A stretch of 64,000 nucleotides of DNA from Candidatus Peregrinibacteria bacterium (GCA_016932505.1 JAFGCT010000035.1:102015-166014); one strand, 5' to 3'. Positions 25,050 through 34,571 are shown, counted from the stretch's first letter. Made by a program: numbers and translations. The notes: generated from the letters alone by a model not told the origin.

Positions 25050-26606
25050 ATGAAGTTTACATACACAGCTCTAAGCAACGACAATCAGAAACTAACAGGT
25101 GTACTGGAAGCTGAAGATCAAAATGGTGCTCAAGAAGAGCTTCATAAAATGGGAGTTTCTATTATTAGTATTAGCGAAGTTTCTGATGCTGAGTATGAAG
25201 AAATTAAAAAACGAGAAACAACTGACAGAGAGAAATCAGGTGTAATTACTTATACTTTTTTAGCTGTAGATAAAAGTGGTAAGGAGATTAATGGAACTAT
25301 TGATGCACGCGATCCTTACTCTGCATTCAAAAGATTATCCTCTGAATATGGATTTAAAATTTCAGAGCTTTATCCATCTGATGCAAGTGATGAGGAGAAA
25401 GCAGACTTAAAAAATCAATTACCTGATTTTGACTTACGAGCTCGTGATGAAGGAATTAATATTGATGCCAAACAAAAAGGATCGGATGATGAAATGCTAG
25501 AGGCAACAGAACAAATAGACAAAAAAATAATTGAAGAAATTGATCATTTCATTATTAATACAAAAAAAATACTATCTGATTTTAAGGACAAGTTTAGTCC
25601 TCCTTTTTTACGACAGATAGAAGCAACACTTGGTGAACTAGAACGGATTCGTACCAGTAATAACCTTAAACACATTACTGAAGTCTGTAATCAAATATAT
25701 GAGCTTATAAGCAACCCCGATCAAACCAGTGATACAGATTCTATTCAGAAAGATCCTTCATATATGCAGATTGTAGACTCACTTCAGAGTACGGGCATAG
25801 TAAGGAATCAATTTAGCATTCATTCTAAAGCAGTTGATTTATCAAAAGTTAAATCTGTAATTGATAAAGTTCTAAAAAAACTCAAGTTACGTGCAGATGA
25901 AAAAACCGAACTGATTGATACTATTAAGAAAGAAGACACAGGTATACGAAAATTCTTAAATTCTGTTTCAAATAAATTTAAATCAAAAAATAAGACAGTT
26001 AAAAAAGAAAAGCCTTACGAAGCAAAGAAGCCAAGCCTTTTAAGAATCTTATTTTCTTATTTAAGCGCACCAAACCCTGTTTTAAGAAGAGCGAGAAAAC
26101 AGGAACTTATTCGTGCTTTTAGTGAGTGGCGAGGAAAACATTCTAAAATAAAGGAAGCCGAACCAACGGAGGTATCCAAAGAAATCAAATCTGAAAAAAC
26201 TAAAGCTGAAGTCCTTCAACCTGACGATAATAAGTTGGAGGAAGTTTCGGAAGAAACAGAAGAAATCACAGTAGACGAAGAAACAACACAAGAAGACTCA
26301 ACTCCTAAGTGGAAACTATCTGCACTTTTTTCTGAATTAGATAGTTTTATCGGTTGGCTGCTCTTCTTTTACATTATTTACTTTTTCCTTGTCGATTTTT
26401 CAATTGAAAAAGATATTGGAATTCCAAGAGATTTTATTATTAAGACACTAAAAACCCCCTTAATACTTAATATTACGATTTTCCTTTTGACAGCTCATCT
26501 CCTTTTTAAATTGAGAGATTCATTTTTTAGAAAGAATGTATTTGGCTCAATTTTCCTCTTCCTTTTTGGCATTGGACTTTTCTCACTAATCATAATTAAT
26601 TTTTAA
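25050..26606 (+). CDS. Membrane protein with two GspF/PilC N-terminal-like modules
   Basis: This 518-residue protein begins with two copies (about 1-46 and 67-112) of the pattern YTALsnDnqKLTGvleAed..gAqeeLhkmGvsIisI. That is how the N-terminus of type II secretion/type IV pilus platform proteins GspF/PilC looks. The rest differs: a charged region with coiled coil (about 150-350), an acidic low-complexity stretch (about 355-425) and three C-terminal membrane helices (about 430-518). The catalytic platform domain T2SSF is absent. It may therefore be a partner of a pilus machine, or may reuse the module for another job. The next genes downstream encode exported proteins in the same direction. 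Confidence 0.65.
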   Translation: MKFTYTALSNDNQKLTGVLEAEDQNGAQEELHKMGVSIISISEVSDAEYEEIKKRETTDREKSGVITYTFLAVDKSGKEINGTIDARDPYSAFKRLSSEYGFKISELYPSDASDEEKADLKNQLPDFDLRARDEGINIDAKQKGSDDEMLEATEQIDKKIIEEIDHFIINTKKILSDFKDKFSPPFLRQIEATLGELERIRTSNNLKHITEVCNQIYELISNPDQTSDTDSIQKDPSYMQIVDSLQSTGIVRNQFSIHSKAVDLSKVKSVIDKVLKKLKLRADEKTELIDTIKKEDTGIRKFLNSVSNKFKSKNKTVKKEKPYEAKKPSLLRILFSYLSAPNPVLRRARKQELIRAFSEWRGKHSKIKEAEPTEVSKEIKSEKTKAEVLQPDDNKLEEVSEETEEITVDEETTQEDSTPKWKLSALFSELDSFIGWLLFFYIIYFFLVDFSIEKDIGIPRDFIIKTLKTPLILNITIFLLTAHLLFKLRDSFFRKNVFGSIFLFLFGIGLFSLIIINF

Positions 26607-26680
26607 ATCAAAAAATTTACATAAACCCCATACTCTGATAAATTTATGTGGATAAATATTATTCTTTAAAACAAAAAAAT

Positions 26681-27670
26681 ATGCGTTTAAATAAAGGTGG
26701 AATAAAGACTTGGCTAATATTCATTCTAGTGATTGTAATTGCCTTGGGAGCGCTTTTTTATTTTAAAAGTATTAGTAAGGTACCATCCGAAGATGTTACT
26801 GAAATAGAAGATACCGGGCCAAAAAAAGGATTTGCCGTAAGGGAGCTAACCGAAGAAGAAAAAGCTGATTTGGATGCTTCTGCATTAGAAAAGGCAATAA
26901 ATGATGGTAGCTCCGGAGATTGTGAAAAAATTACTTATAATGAAGAACTAAAACAGAAATGTCTCGATGACCTAAACTATGCTTCATATTTAAGGTCCGG
27001 AAGTGAAGATGAATGCAATAAGCTTTTTAATAAGGAATTACGTGATAAATGTCTAAATAGTATTTATTATTCTGATGCATTGGATCTACTCGATGATTCT
27101 TTATGCAATAAAATTTCTGACATTGATCTTAAGCAAAAATGTCTTGATCAGTTACAAGTAATCTTCGGAAAGAATGCAGAAAGCGCTGAAGACTGTAACT
27201 CAATTTCTAATCCTGATTACAAACAGGAATGTTTAAATAATTTTTATTATTCTGCAAGCATTGATGAATTAGATGAAACAAGCTGTACACAGATTACAAA
27301 TACTCAACTCAAAGAACGATGCCTTTCTGTAATCGCTCAGAACAAAAAAGTAGTTGAAATAAGTAAGGCTGCAACAGCCTCTGCCCCTGCAACTACTCAG
27401 GAAGTATTAACTGCTTGTGATAATTACACTGGTGACAAAGTTACAACATGTAAAGATGAAACTAATTATGATCTTGCTTATGAAGAAAAAGATATTAGTT
27501 ATTGTAACAAAATATCCGATACCACTTTAAAGAAGGAATGTGTTGAAAAACAAACAGTAGATATAGATCAGTATTATTTCCGTCAGGCAACTACTTATCT
27601 TGATGCTGCAATGTGCCAAAAGATAGTAAATGCTTCATTAAAAACTCTTTGTCTTAGTTCAATTCAATAA
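26681..27670 (+). CDS. Exported protein of repeated Cys-pair helical units
   Basis: From ATG 26681 the protein has 329 residues (a GTG at 26648 would add eleven). One N-terminal membrane helix (about 8-28) anchors it; the rest lies outside. About eight copies of a 30-40-residue unit follow, each with C-x(2)-I-x(4,6)-LK-x(2)-C-L, for example CNKISDIDLKQKCL and CTQITNTQLKERCL. Each unit probably makes a helical hairpin closed by its own disulfide. One unit (CDNYTGDKVTTC) is degenerate. I recognise no named family. It stands between the GspF-N-like gene and the large surface protein, suggesting a shared envelope role. Confidence 0.75.
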   Translation: MRLNKGGIKTWLIFILVIVIALGALFYFKSISKVPSEDVTEIEDTGPKKGFAVRELTEEEKADLDASALEKAINDGSSGDCEKITYNEELKQKCLDDLNYASYLRSGSEDECNKLFNKELRDKCLNSIYYSDALDLLDDSLCNKISDIDLKQKCLDQLQVIFGKNAESAEDCNSISNPDYKQECLNNFYYSASIDELDETSCTQITNTQLKERCLSVIAQNKKVVEISKAATASAPATTQEVLTACDNYTGDKVTTCKDETNYDLAYEEKDISYCNKISDTTLKKECVEKQTVDIDQYYFRQATTYLDAAMCQKIVNASLKTLCLSSIQ

Positions 27671-27701
27671 TCTGTATAACAGATTTTCTAACCGAAACCC
27701 C

Positions 27702-30700
27702 ATGAAAAACAAATACAATTTTTTAACAATTATATTAGGTCTAATTTTCTTAGTTCCTTCAGTTTATGCTGCCAAACCTATTACCGGTACTGCATATGGT
27801 GAAAATATTGGCTTAATACATTTTAACTATACTACAACAGTTGTTCCAGACCCTCTTAACACACCGGACTATATTCAGGGACCTGATAATGAGATTTATG
27901 TAAGTCCAGTTCTTTCCGAATACAACCCTACAGCTGAATATACTGCGTTAAATATGGCATATAATCCAGCTTTTATAAGTTCGATAAGCGATATAAGCGA
28001 CTGCGTTGGTGGTTATTGTAAACTAAGCGGTTTTGCATGGAGTACTAAAATTGGTTGGATGATATTATCAGGAGATGTACTGAGGTCTTCAATTGAAGCA
28101 CTTGGGGGCACTTTTGACGATAATCAATATGCACGTGCATCAACAACAACCGGTGTATTTTTGGGTTATATATGGAGTGAAAAAACAGGTTGGATAAAAC
28201 TTTCCTCAGATGGTTTTAATTATGCAAATCCTCAAACCGCTACTAACTGGGGTGTACGAATGGATCCGCTGGCACCGATGGAACCAATGCTTGTAAGTGA
28301 TGAATGTGAAGGTTTAGATGAAGCTTCATGCAATGATATTTCTCGCATTTGTATTTGGGATTCAACAGAATGCCAACCTAAAGGTATTCAAGTAGGAAGA
28401 CCATTGGTTGGATATGCATGGAGTGAACATCTTGGTTGGATTAAATTTGATAAAGATACAGGTGATTTTTTTAATGGCGTTTATACAACATGGGTGCCGG
28501 ATACTACTCCACCTGAATTCAATGTTGATGGAGATAATATATGGTTTGCTAATGATAATGAATACGGAATGATTGTTTGGGATAATTTTGCTTATGACCC
28601 AGAATCCGGTATTGATACAGAGGAAACTAAATTTGTAATTACTTCCGATAATCCGCAGTGTGCAAATGCACTAGATGATACAGATGGTGACAATGCGAAT
28701 AATACTTATCGATTTATAGATTACGATACAATGAACTTAACACTACGACTACCAACTCTTGGTATCGTAGATACCGATGAGGGATATTGTGAGTATGAGC
28801 TTACAGGAACTATGGTAAATGGAGCAGGGCTTGATACGGATGTGTCATTAACTTTCTTTGTAAGAGCTGGTGATTATGATGAAGCCCTTTCTAGCGTCGA
28901 TTATTCCGCAACTACTTGTGTTGACCCTTCTAGCTTAACTGCGATTGCAGATGGTAACGATTGCTACGAATATAGGTTTAATCCAGTTGATATAGCAGGT
29001 AATCCAATTGTATCTGTAGAAGTTGATGTTACCGGTGCTCCAGCAGATTCTGCTGACTGGATGAGGAATGTAAGTTCAACATATGCGTTTGAAAGTTCTA
29101 CATATTTTGATGAAGTAAATCCACCAATAGGTGCTCATGCTGTTCCAATCATCCTTGATAGTGGCAGCTTGTTAAGTCAGGTTAGCAACGAGCAGTTAAT
29201 GTATACCACTGATGAACCTATTAATGGTCACTACAGTGTTAAAGTATACGCACTTGCTCCTACATTAGGCGAAAATGACTTTGATATTGATTCAATTAGA
29301 TTAAACTCAGAGGAAGCTGAAATGCCTCCAATTTCTAATGATGCACTAGCAACACCAGCTATGCCAGTTGAGTTATTTAGAGATGCTGAAACTGTTCTAG
29401 CTTATGCACCTGCAATAACAGTTACCGGAATAGCCGATACTGATGTTCTTGTTCCATCTGTAGATGCTGGTATTACAATAAGCATGATAAATAACAGTAG
29501 CAATGTCGATATTGATTCAATAGCAATTGATAACAGACTTTATTATGAAAATGCAGAAAATGAACCTGATAAAATTGGTAAACAGGTTCTGGATATGAGA
29601 AATATTGCTGAAGGAGCCGGTATACAACCAGACGTATTTATCGGTCGCTCTGACCCAGTTAATGTTTATGCAAGATACTTAGTAATGACAAATGACAATG
29701 ATCAGATAGATAATGTTTATCATACATCTTCCGGAAATATTCATACCGAACCTTACAGCTTCCAATTTTCTTCAAATCCACCTTTAGATTCTGAAGTATT
29801 AAGCTCGGGTCAGTATGAAGCAAGTGGTATATATGATATGACAGTCGAAGAGAAAAAGGAATATATAGATTCTATATCAAATGTGGATCCTTCAGATGAT
29901 ATCGACCCAGGTACAATTTCTGTAGATAGGAATGATATTCTCACTATTGGTGGATTGGATAGTGGAAGTATCGGTTCTTACACATTTACCTTTACTCCAA
30001 ATCAGTTCCTAAATACCGCGCCTAATACAGATGTAATATTTGGTGTCCACCAGTATGTTGCATATAAATTAGAAAATCCTTTAGACCTTTACACAGTTTA
30101 TGAGGTTCCTGATACAATTTCAGATATTCAGTTTAAAAGCATTGGAATTCAAACAACTGGTTCGGTTACAGGTTCAAATGTTTACGATACTGTAAGCGGA
30201 AGAGATCTTGATACCATTACACCAACCGATTCAGGAGAACTACAGAGACAGATAAGAAGTAATGTAGCAAGCCTGACAAGGAATATGAACCTAGAAGGTT
30301 GTAACGGCGTTTCTTTAAGTGAACTTCCTACCGATCCAGATAACGAATGTATAGTGGTTGATGACATTAATAAAACTATAATTGCTGTATATACTAGTGA
30401 TGTTACTTTGAATAATAATATTGAAGTACCTGAAGATACTTCTTACACTCTTATATTAAAAGATGGTGCAAACTTAATTATTCAAGGAAATATACTTCAA
30501 TCAAATAGTATTTCATTCGGTATTATTGCCCTTGCGGATGAAGATGAAAAAGGTGGAAACGTGTATATTTCTCCAGAACCAACTAATATAAATGCTTTAT
30601 TATATGCTGAAGGTAGTTTACTTAGTATAAGTGGTGGTGCCCCTTGTTATTCAAACACAAATCCTTCATGTGAGCTTAGAAATCAGCTGTACTGGAAAGG

Positions 30701-31112
30701 AAGTATTGTTTCGCGCAATACAATCGGCGGTGCTCCAAGTGGAACCTTACCTCCTGGCATAAATAGAATTACTGATTGTCCTGGAGTTGATGCTGCTACC
30801 TGTGCTCAAAAATATGATATGGATTATATAAGAAGATTTGTATTACGAGCATACAAAGATGCTGGTACAGGAGCAGTGATAGGACATTATTCAGCAGATG
30901 GAGTTAAATACAGTGGTGGAAACCAATGTATACCTGGAACACCTCCAAATTGTTCATTTGGCGGAGACACGACAATGACACAAGATGGCACTCTAATTAA
31001 CCAGGAAAATTCATTGTCCACTGATCCATTCTTTATAGAACAGGATACAAGACCTGCCCCTCCAGGTTTCACAACCTCTGCTGGACTAGGCAGAAGTCAA
31101 ATTATACGATAA
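27702..31112 (+). CDS. Large secreted surface protein with WSxxxGWI repeats
   Basis: A 1136-residue protein with a typical signal peptide (core LTIILGLIFLVPSVYA, cut near residue 24). Three short repeats in the N-terminal part read GFAWSTKIGWMILS (about 110), GYIWSEKTGWIKLS (about 153) and GYAWSEHLGWIKFD (about 237). The middle is beta-rich and Asp/Thr/Ser-rich, in keeping with Ig-like or adhesin domains, and cysteines occur in pairs. Near the C-terminus a segment with VTLNNNIEVPEDTSY and ILKDGANLIIQGNI looks like a beta-helix. No sortase or C-terminal membrane anchor is visible. It is likely exposed or released; whether it is an adhesin or S-layer component is not known. Confidence 0.8.
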   Translation: MKNKYNFLTIILGLIFLVPSVYAAKPITGTAYGENIGLIHFNYTTTVVPDPLNTPDYIQGPDNEIYVSPVLSEYNPTAEYTALNMAYNPAFISSISDISDCVGGYCKLSGFAWSTKIGWMILSGDVLRSSIEALGGTFDDNQYARASTTTGVFLGYIWSEKTGWIKLSSDGFNYANPQTATNWGVRMDPLAPMEPMLVSDECEGLDEASCNDISRICIWDSTECQPKGIQVGRPLVGYAWSEHLGWIKFDKDTGDFFNGVYTTWVPDTTPPEFNVDGDNIWFANDNEYGMIVWDNFAYDPESGIDTEETKFVITSDNPQCANALDDTDGDNANNTYRFIDYDTMNLTLRLPTLGIVDTDEGYCEYELTGTMVNGAGLDTDVSLTFFVRAGDYDEALSSVDYSATTCVDPSSLTAIADGNDCYEYRFNPVDIAGNPIVSVEVDVTGAPADSADWMRNVSSTYAFESSTYFDEVNPPIGAHAVPIILDSGSLLSQVSNEQLMYTTDEPINGHYSVKVYALAPTLGENDFDIDSIRLNSEEAEMPPISNDALATPAMPVELFRDAETVLAYAPAITVTGIADTDVLVPSVDAGITISMINNSSNVDIDSIAIDNRLYYENAENEPDKIGKQVLDMRNIAEGAGIQPDVFIGRSDPVNVYARYLVMTNDNDQIDNVYHTSSGNIHTEPYSFQFSSNPPLDSEVLSSGQYEASGIYDMTVEEKKEYIDSISNVDPSDDIDPGTISVDRNDILTIGGLDSGSIGSYTFTFTPNQFLNTAPNTDVIFGVHQYVAYKLENPLDLYTVYEVPDTISDIQFKSIGIQTTGSVTGSNVYDTVSGRDLDTITPTDSGELQRQIRSNVASLTRNMNLEGCNGVSLSELPTDPDNECIVVDDINKTIIAVYTSDVTLNNNIEVPEDTSYTLILKDGANLIIQGNILQSNSISFGIIALADEDEKGGNVYISPEPTNINALLYAEGSLLSISGGAPCYSNTNPSCELRNQLYWKGSIVSRNTIGGAPSGTLPPGINRITDCPGVDAATCAQKYDMDYIRRFVLRAYKDAGTGAVIGHYSADGVKYSGGNQCIPGTPPNCSFGGDTTMTQDGTLINQENSLSTDPFFIEQDTRPAPPGFTTSAGLGRSQIIR

Positions 31113-31126
31113 ATACTAATGACAAG

Positions 31127-31165
31127 ATTACTAAATGACATTGCATATGCATGTCATTTAGTAAT
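31127..31165. promoter_or_regulatory. 39-nt near-perfect palindrome before the Lgt-like gene
   Basis: ATTACTAAATGACAT and ATGTCATTTAGTAAT are exact inverted repeats around tgcatatgc, itself nearly palindromic. No T run follows, so it is not a typical terminator. It covers an upstream ATG (31151) and ends 15 nt before the ATG I prefer (31181), so it may regulate translation or bind a dimeric protein. Confidence 0.7.
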
Positions 31166-31180
31166 AACGTCTACAATTTT

Positions 31181-31930
31181 ATGTTCGAAGTACTATTTCA
31201 ATATGGGTCTGTAACTTTAAAAACATTTAATGTGATTCTTGCAATTACTTTTTTACTTACAGGAGCTTTTGCAATACGGTTTTCAGATCGACAGAATCTC
31301 AATTTATCTTTTCTTTCAAAGAACTTCGTTTATTTAATTCTTTTTGCATTGCTTTCCGGACGAGTATTTTATGTTATTGAACACTGGCCTGCTTTTCGCT
31401 CAAGCCTTTTATACATATTTTACTTCTGGGATATGCATTTTAGTTTTTTTGGAATCTTATATGGATTTGTTGGCGGTCTTTTGCTTTTGACACATAAGGC
31501 AAAAGAAGATTTTTGGTCTTGGTATGATGTAAGTGTATTTTCCATGCTTTTCTCCTTGATATTTATTAATATCGGGCATTTTTTCAACGGCTCTCATTAC
31601 GGCATTCCAACAGATTTACCATGGGGTATTTCATTTGATACTCAGAATATCCCTTTCGTTAACCCAATTCATCCTACCCAGCTATATGCAGCTATACTTG
31701 CGCTATTAATATTTTTGTATTCGATGAAACGAAGCAAAAGAGTACATCTTTCGGGTGTTGTTGGAAATACTGCCATTATGGCATTTTCAATTGGAATGAT
31801 TGCACTGGATTTTTTACATGGTGCTCCTTCTTTATATACCAAAGTTAGCTTCGGAATAATTGCGACACTTGCCTTTATATTTCATGTTATATGCTCCCAT
31901 AAATCTCATAACCTCCCAAAAGACGAATAA
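31181..31930 (+). CDS. Prolipoprotein diacylglyceryl transferase homologue (Lgt-like), divergent
   Basis: A 249-residue, seven-helix membrane protein. Lgt moves a diacylglyceryl group from phosphatidylglycerol to the lipobox Cys of prolipoproteins. Family marks present are GRVFYVIEHW near residue 60, FFGILYGF, IGHFFNGSHYG...DLPWGI (about 128-148) and HPTQLYAA (about 163). The signature normally reads GRxGNFxNGE; here the Arg is replaced (INIGHFFNG), and the late Arg of the second essential site is not evident either. It may be a paralogue with altered activity. The start at 31181 gives a typical Lgt N-terminus (FEVLFQYGSVTLKTF). A lipoprotein gene occurs at 36878. Confidence 0.75.
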   Translation: MFEVLFQYGSVTLKTFNVILAITFLLTGAFAIRFSDRQNLNLSFLSKNFVYLILFALLSGRVFYVIEHWPAFRSSLLYIFYFWDMHFSFFGILYGFVGGLLLLTHKAKEDFWSWYDVSVFSMLFSLIFINIGHFFNGSHYGIPTDLPWGISFDTQNIPFVNPIHPTQLYAAILALLIFLYSMKRSKRVHLSGVVGNTAIMAFSIGMIALDFLHGAPSLYTKVSFGIIATLAFIFHVICSHKSHNLPKDE

Positions 31931-31961
31931 ACAAATAATTTAATATTTAAAATAATAAAAT

Positions 31962-32492
31962 ATGCCTCCATTCTTAACTACAGCTATTGAATTTATCAGC
32001 TCTCCAACTTTTGGAATTATACAGATAGTAGCTATTTCTTATATTGGTCTTTTGTGGCTATCGATAATAATATGGGTAACACGTGATTCTATAAACCGCT
32101 CTAGCAGTCTTCTTTTTCAAACATTTTCAATAATTATAAATATCGCTATTCCAATTCTTGGCGTGATTTTTTATCTGATTATTCGACCTTCAAAAACAAA
32201 TATTGAAAAATACTATGAAGAAATTGAACATAGAATGATTGCGGATGGAGATGATGGGACTAGCTGTACATGCGAAAAATGTCTTACTGTTGTAAGTACC
32301 GATTATTCGTATTGCCCTAATTGTTCAGCAAAATTAAAAAAAATCTGTACTAAATGCAAAAAGGGATTCCCAAGCATTTGGAATATATGCCCTTATTGTG
32401 GAAGCGATTATGAAAAAAATGAAAATGACGATAAGACAATCTTTGAACCAAAAAGGCATAAGCGAATTACTAAAAAATCAATAAAGAAGTAA
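31962..32492 (+). CDS. Membrane protein with C-terminal double zinc ribbon
   Basis: A 176-residue protein with two membrane helices (about 15-37 and 46-68), resembling the PLDc_N-type two-helix region (LSIIIWVTRDSINRS...PILGVIFYLIIRPSK). It is followed by a cytoplasmic-looking domain with four cysteine pairs: CTCEKC, CPNC, CTKC and CPYC, a double zinc ribbon. The tail is very basic (KRHKRITKKSIKK). The ribbon may bind protein or nucleic acid near the membrane. Function unknown. It follows the Lgt-like gene by about 30 nt and probably shares its transcript. Confidence 0.75.
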   Translation: MPPFLTTAIEFISSPTFGIIQIVAISYIGLLWLSIIIWVTRDSINRSSSLLFQTFSIIINIAIPILGVIFYLIIRPSKTNIEKYYEEIEHRMIADGDDGTSCTCEKCLTVVSTDYSYCPNCSAKLKKICTKCKKGFPSIWNICPYCGSDYEKNENDDKTIFEPKRHKRITKKSIKK

Positions 32493-32581
32493 ATTTATTA
32501 TCCAGCATTTTACTAATAAGTATTGACTAAGTAGTATGTGGAATGTTTAATATTAAAGGTTAATATGTTTAATTTTATACT

Positions 32582-32989
32582 ATGGAAAGATTTCTCTCAC
32601 TAAAATATTATTTCGAAGCTGTACCTGACCCAAATTTTCAGTATACTAAGCTTTCCTTGGCAATTGGAATTTTATTAATTGTATCTGGTTTCGCACTTTC
32701 TTTTTATAGAAAGAGATATTTAAAGGATCAAATTATTAAAAAGGTAATACGCAAATATCCTCCGATGCTAAGGCTTTACGGAATACTAGTTTTAATTTTG
32801 CTTCTTATACGTGAAACCGGAATCCCCTACCTTTCAATAAGATTTTTATGGGTACTTCTTATGGTTTTTTTCCTTTATTCTCTTCTAAAAGCTCTTATAA
32901 CCTATAAAAGGGAGTATAAAAGAAGATTAGCTAAAGCAAAAAAACAAGGTTCAAAATCTAAATACCTACCAAAAAAGAAAAAGAAGTAG
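32582..32989 (+). CDS. Small membrane protein with basic tail, unknown
   Basis: A 135-residue protein with three hydrophobic helices (about 22-42, 64-82 and 88-106) and a strongly basic C-terminal tail (KRRLAKAKKQGSKSKYLPKKKKK). No motif or family is recognised. By the positive-inside rule the tail lies in the cytoplasm, where it could contact RNA or ribosomes. It stands between the zinc-ribbon membrane protein and corA on the same strand, with gaps of about 80-90 nt, so it may be a separate unit. Confidence 0.65.
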   Translation: MERFLSLKYYFEAVPDPNFQYTKLSLAIGILLIVSGFALSFYRKRYLKDQIIKKVIRKYPPMLRLYGILVLILLLIRETGIPYLSIRFLWVLLMVFFLYSLLKALITYKREYKRRLAKAKKQGSKSKYLPKKKKK

Positions 32990-33067
32990 TTTTGTAAGAA
33001 ATTCCGAGATATTCTCAGAATGTCAATAGTATTGGCTTAAAACTCAAGTGTAAATTTAAACATCATT

Positions 33068-33988
33068 ATGCTGAGCGTTAAAAATAACTCACATCAATGG
33101 ATAAATATTGTAAAACCAACTCTAAAAGATGTTGCTGTTTTAAAAAAGAAATTTAAGTTTCATAAACTTGATCTAGAGGACTGTCTTCAGGGTAGTCAAC
33201 GACCGAAAATCGATGAATATGAGAGTTATTTATTTATTATTCTTCAATTCCCTTTATACAACAAGCGACATAGAAGATTTGAAACAGAGCAATTAAATAT
33301 TTTTATTGGCCAAAATTATTTGATTACTATTCATGATGATAATCTCCCTATTATAAAGAAAATATTTGAAAAGTGTAAAAGGGCGCCAAAAACACGTGAG
33401 CAGTTTTTTGGTCATAGTACAGGCTACTTACTTTATGAACTTATAAAAGCCTTATTTGAAGCTACATTCCCAATTACAGATAAAATTGAAAAGTCCTTAA
33501 AGAGAATTGAGTCTGATATTTTTGAAGCGACTCACCCCAAAGACCAACTATTCAATATAATGCTTATTAAAAAAAACATTATTTCACTTAGGAAAATAAT
33601 GCTTCCTCAGCGTTCAGTTGTTGCCGCACTTGAACATAAGCAAAAGCGATTCCTTCCTGAACATTTGGTTATCTATTTTGATGATATAGTTGATAAGATT
33701 GAGAAAATATGGGGCATACTTGAAACTCAGAAGGAGGTAATAGAATCACTTGAAGACACTAATGAATCATTGCTTTCTCACAATATTAACTCAACAATGA
33801 AAACTCTAACAGTTTTTTCTGCGATAATGCTACCTCTTACATTCCTTACTGGATTATTTGGTATGAATGTTAAACTACCTTTTGTTCAAGCAATGGAAAA
33901 GATTGACCACTTTTATATGATATCAATAATCATGCTCACTCTTATTGTTGTTATGTTTAGTGTGTTTAAATGGAAGAAGTGGCTATAA
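33068..33988 (+). CDS. corA: CorA-family magnesium transporter
   Basis: A 306-residue divalent-cation channel. The large N-terminal cytoplasmic domain (about 1-240) includes DCLQGSQRPKIDEYESYLFIIL and a long helix rich in acidic residues. Two C-terminal membrane helices follow, the first ending in FGMNVKLPF with the GMN selectivity motif (about 264-266), and the protein ends in the basic FKWKKWL. CorA proteins form pentamers that admit Mg2+ (or Co2+/Ni2+). Length is normal. No Shine-Dalgarno; downstream is a word repeat. Confidence 0.94.
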   Translation: MLSVKNNSHQWINIVKPTLKDVAVLKKKFKFHKLDLEDCLQGSQRPKIDEYESYLFIILQFPLYNKRHRRFETEQLNIFIGQNYLITIHDDNLPIIKKIFEKCKRAPKTREQFFGHSTGYLLYELIKALFEATFPITDKIEKSLKRIESDIFEATHPKDQLFNIMLIKKNIISLRKIMLPQRSVVAALEHKQKRFLPEHLVIYFDDIVDKIEKIWGILETQKEVIESLEDTNESLLSHNINSTMKTLTVFSAIMLPLTFLTGLFGMNVKLPFVQAMEKIDHFYMISIIMLTLIVVMFSVFKWKKWL

Positions 33989-33991
33989 CAC

Positions 33992-34056
33992 TTGAGATTT
34001 GAGATTTGTGATTTGTGATTTAAATTCACAATTCAGAATTCACAAATCACAAATTG
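33992..34056. repeat. gatttgt-class word repeat with inverted arm
   Basis: gagattt x2 and gatttgt x2 (33993-34020) are followed by inverted forms (attcacaatt, gaattcacaaatcacaaatt, 34023-34055). The two arms can form a long imperfect hairpin just upstream of the rpsO promoter. Confidence 0.85.
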
Positions 34057-34065
34057 ATATTAGTC

Positions 34066-34094
34066 TTGCGCAAAGATTAATTTTTTGGTAAGAT
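34066..34094 (+). promoter_or_regulatory. Promoter of rpsO-pnp
   Basis: TTGCGC (34066-34071), 17-nt spacer, TAAGAT (34089-34094). Confidence 0.6.
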
Positions 34095-34133
34095 ACTCTT
34101 GTTATTCTTTAAATTTTAAACTTCTACTACATA

Positions 34134-34397
34134 ATGAAACGCGATCAAAAGAAAAAGGTTATAGCAAAATTCGCCAAACATACTAATGACACTGGGTCAG
34201 CTATTGTACAAATAGCAATTTTAACAAAGCGAATTAACGAACTGACCGAACACCTAAAAGAACATAAAAAAGATAATCATAGCCGTCGCGGTCTTTTAAT
34301 GATGGTAGGAAAACGCAGAAAGCTTCTAAACTATGTAAAAAATAGCCAGCCTGAAGCATACGATGACGTTTTAGCAAATTTAAAGTTAAGAAAATAA
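34134..34397 (+). CDS. rpsO: Ribosomal protein uS15
   Basis: An 87-residue small-subunit protein that binds 16S rRNA early in assembly. Diagnostic stretches are [38 protein letters not shown] and [13 protein letters not shown]. Length is standard. It lies just before pnp, the conserved rpsO-pnp order known from many bacteria. A word repeat with a GC hairpin lies between the two genes. No Shine-Dalgarno. Confidence 0.97.
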   Translation: MKRDQKKKVIAKFAKHTNDTGSAIVQIAILTKRINELTEHLKEHKKDNHSRRGLLMMVGKRRKLLNYVKNSQPEAYDDVLANLKLRK

Positions 34398-34449
34398 TCT
34401 TTTAAACCAACCCTACGGCACCTTAATCAGTGTTTTATATCTCTTTGTA

Positions 34450-34515
34450 AGGAATTTGAAATTGGAAATTGGCCCCGCCATGCGGGACAAACTTCAAGTT
34501 TCAAATTTCAATTGA
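34450..34515. repeat. gaaattg word repeat with GC hairpin loop
   Basis: tttgaaattggaaattgg and ttcaagtttcaaatttcaatt form opposite arms around ccccgccatgcgggac, a GC palindrome. It lies between rpsO and pnp. Confidence 0.7.
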
Positions 34516-34571
34516 TTAAGACATCGGATAAAAGGTTCTGTAGTAAAAATATAATATCTAACATTTTTATT

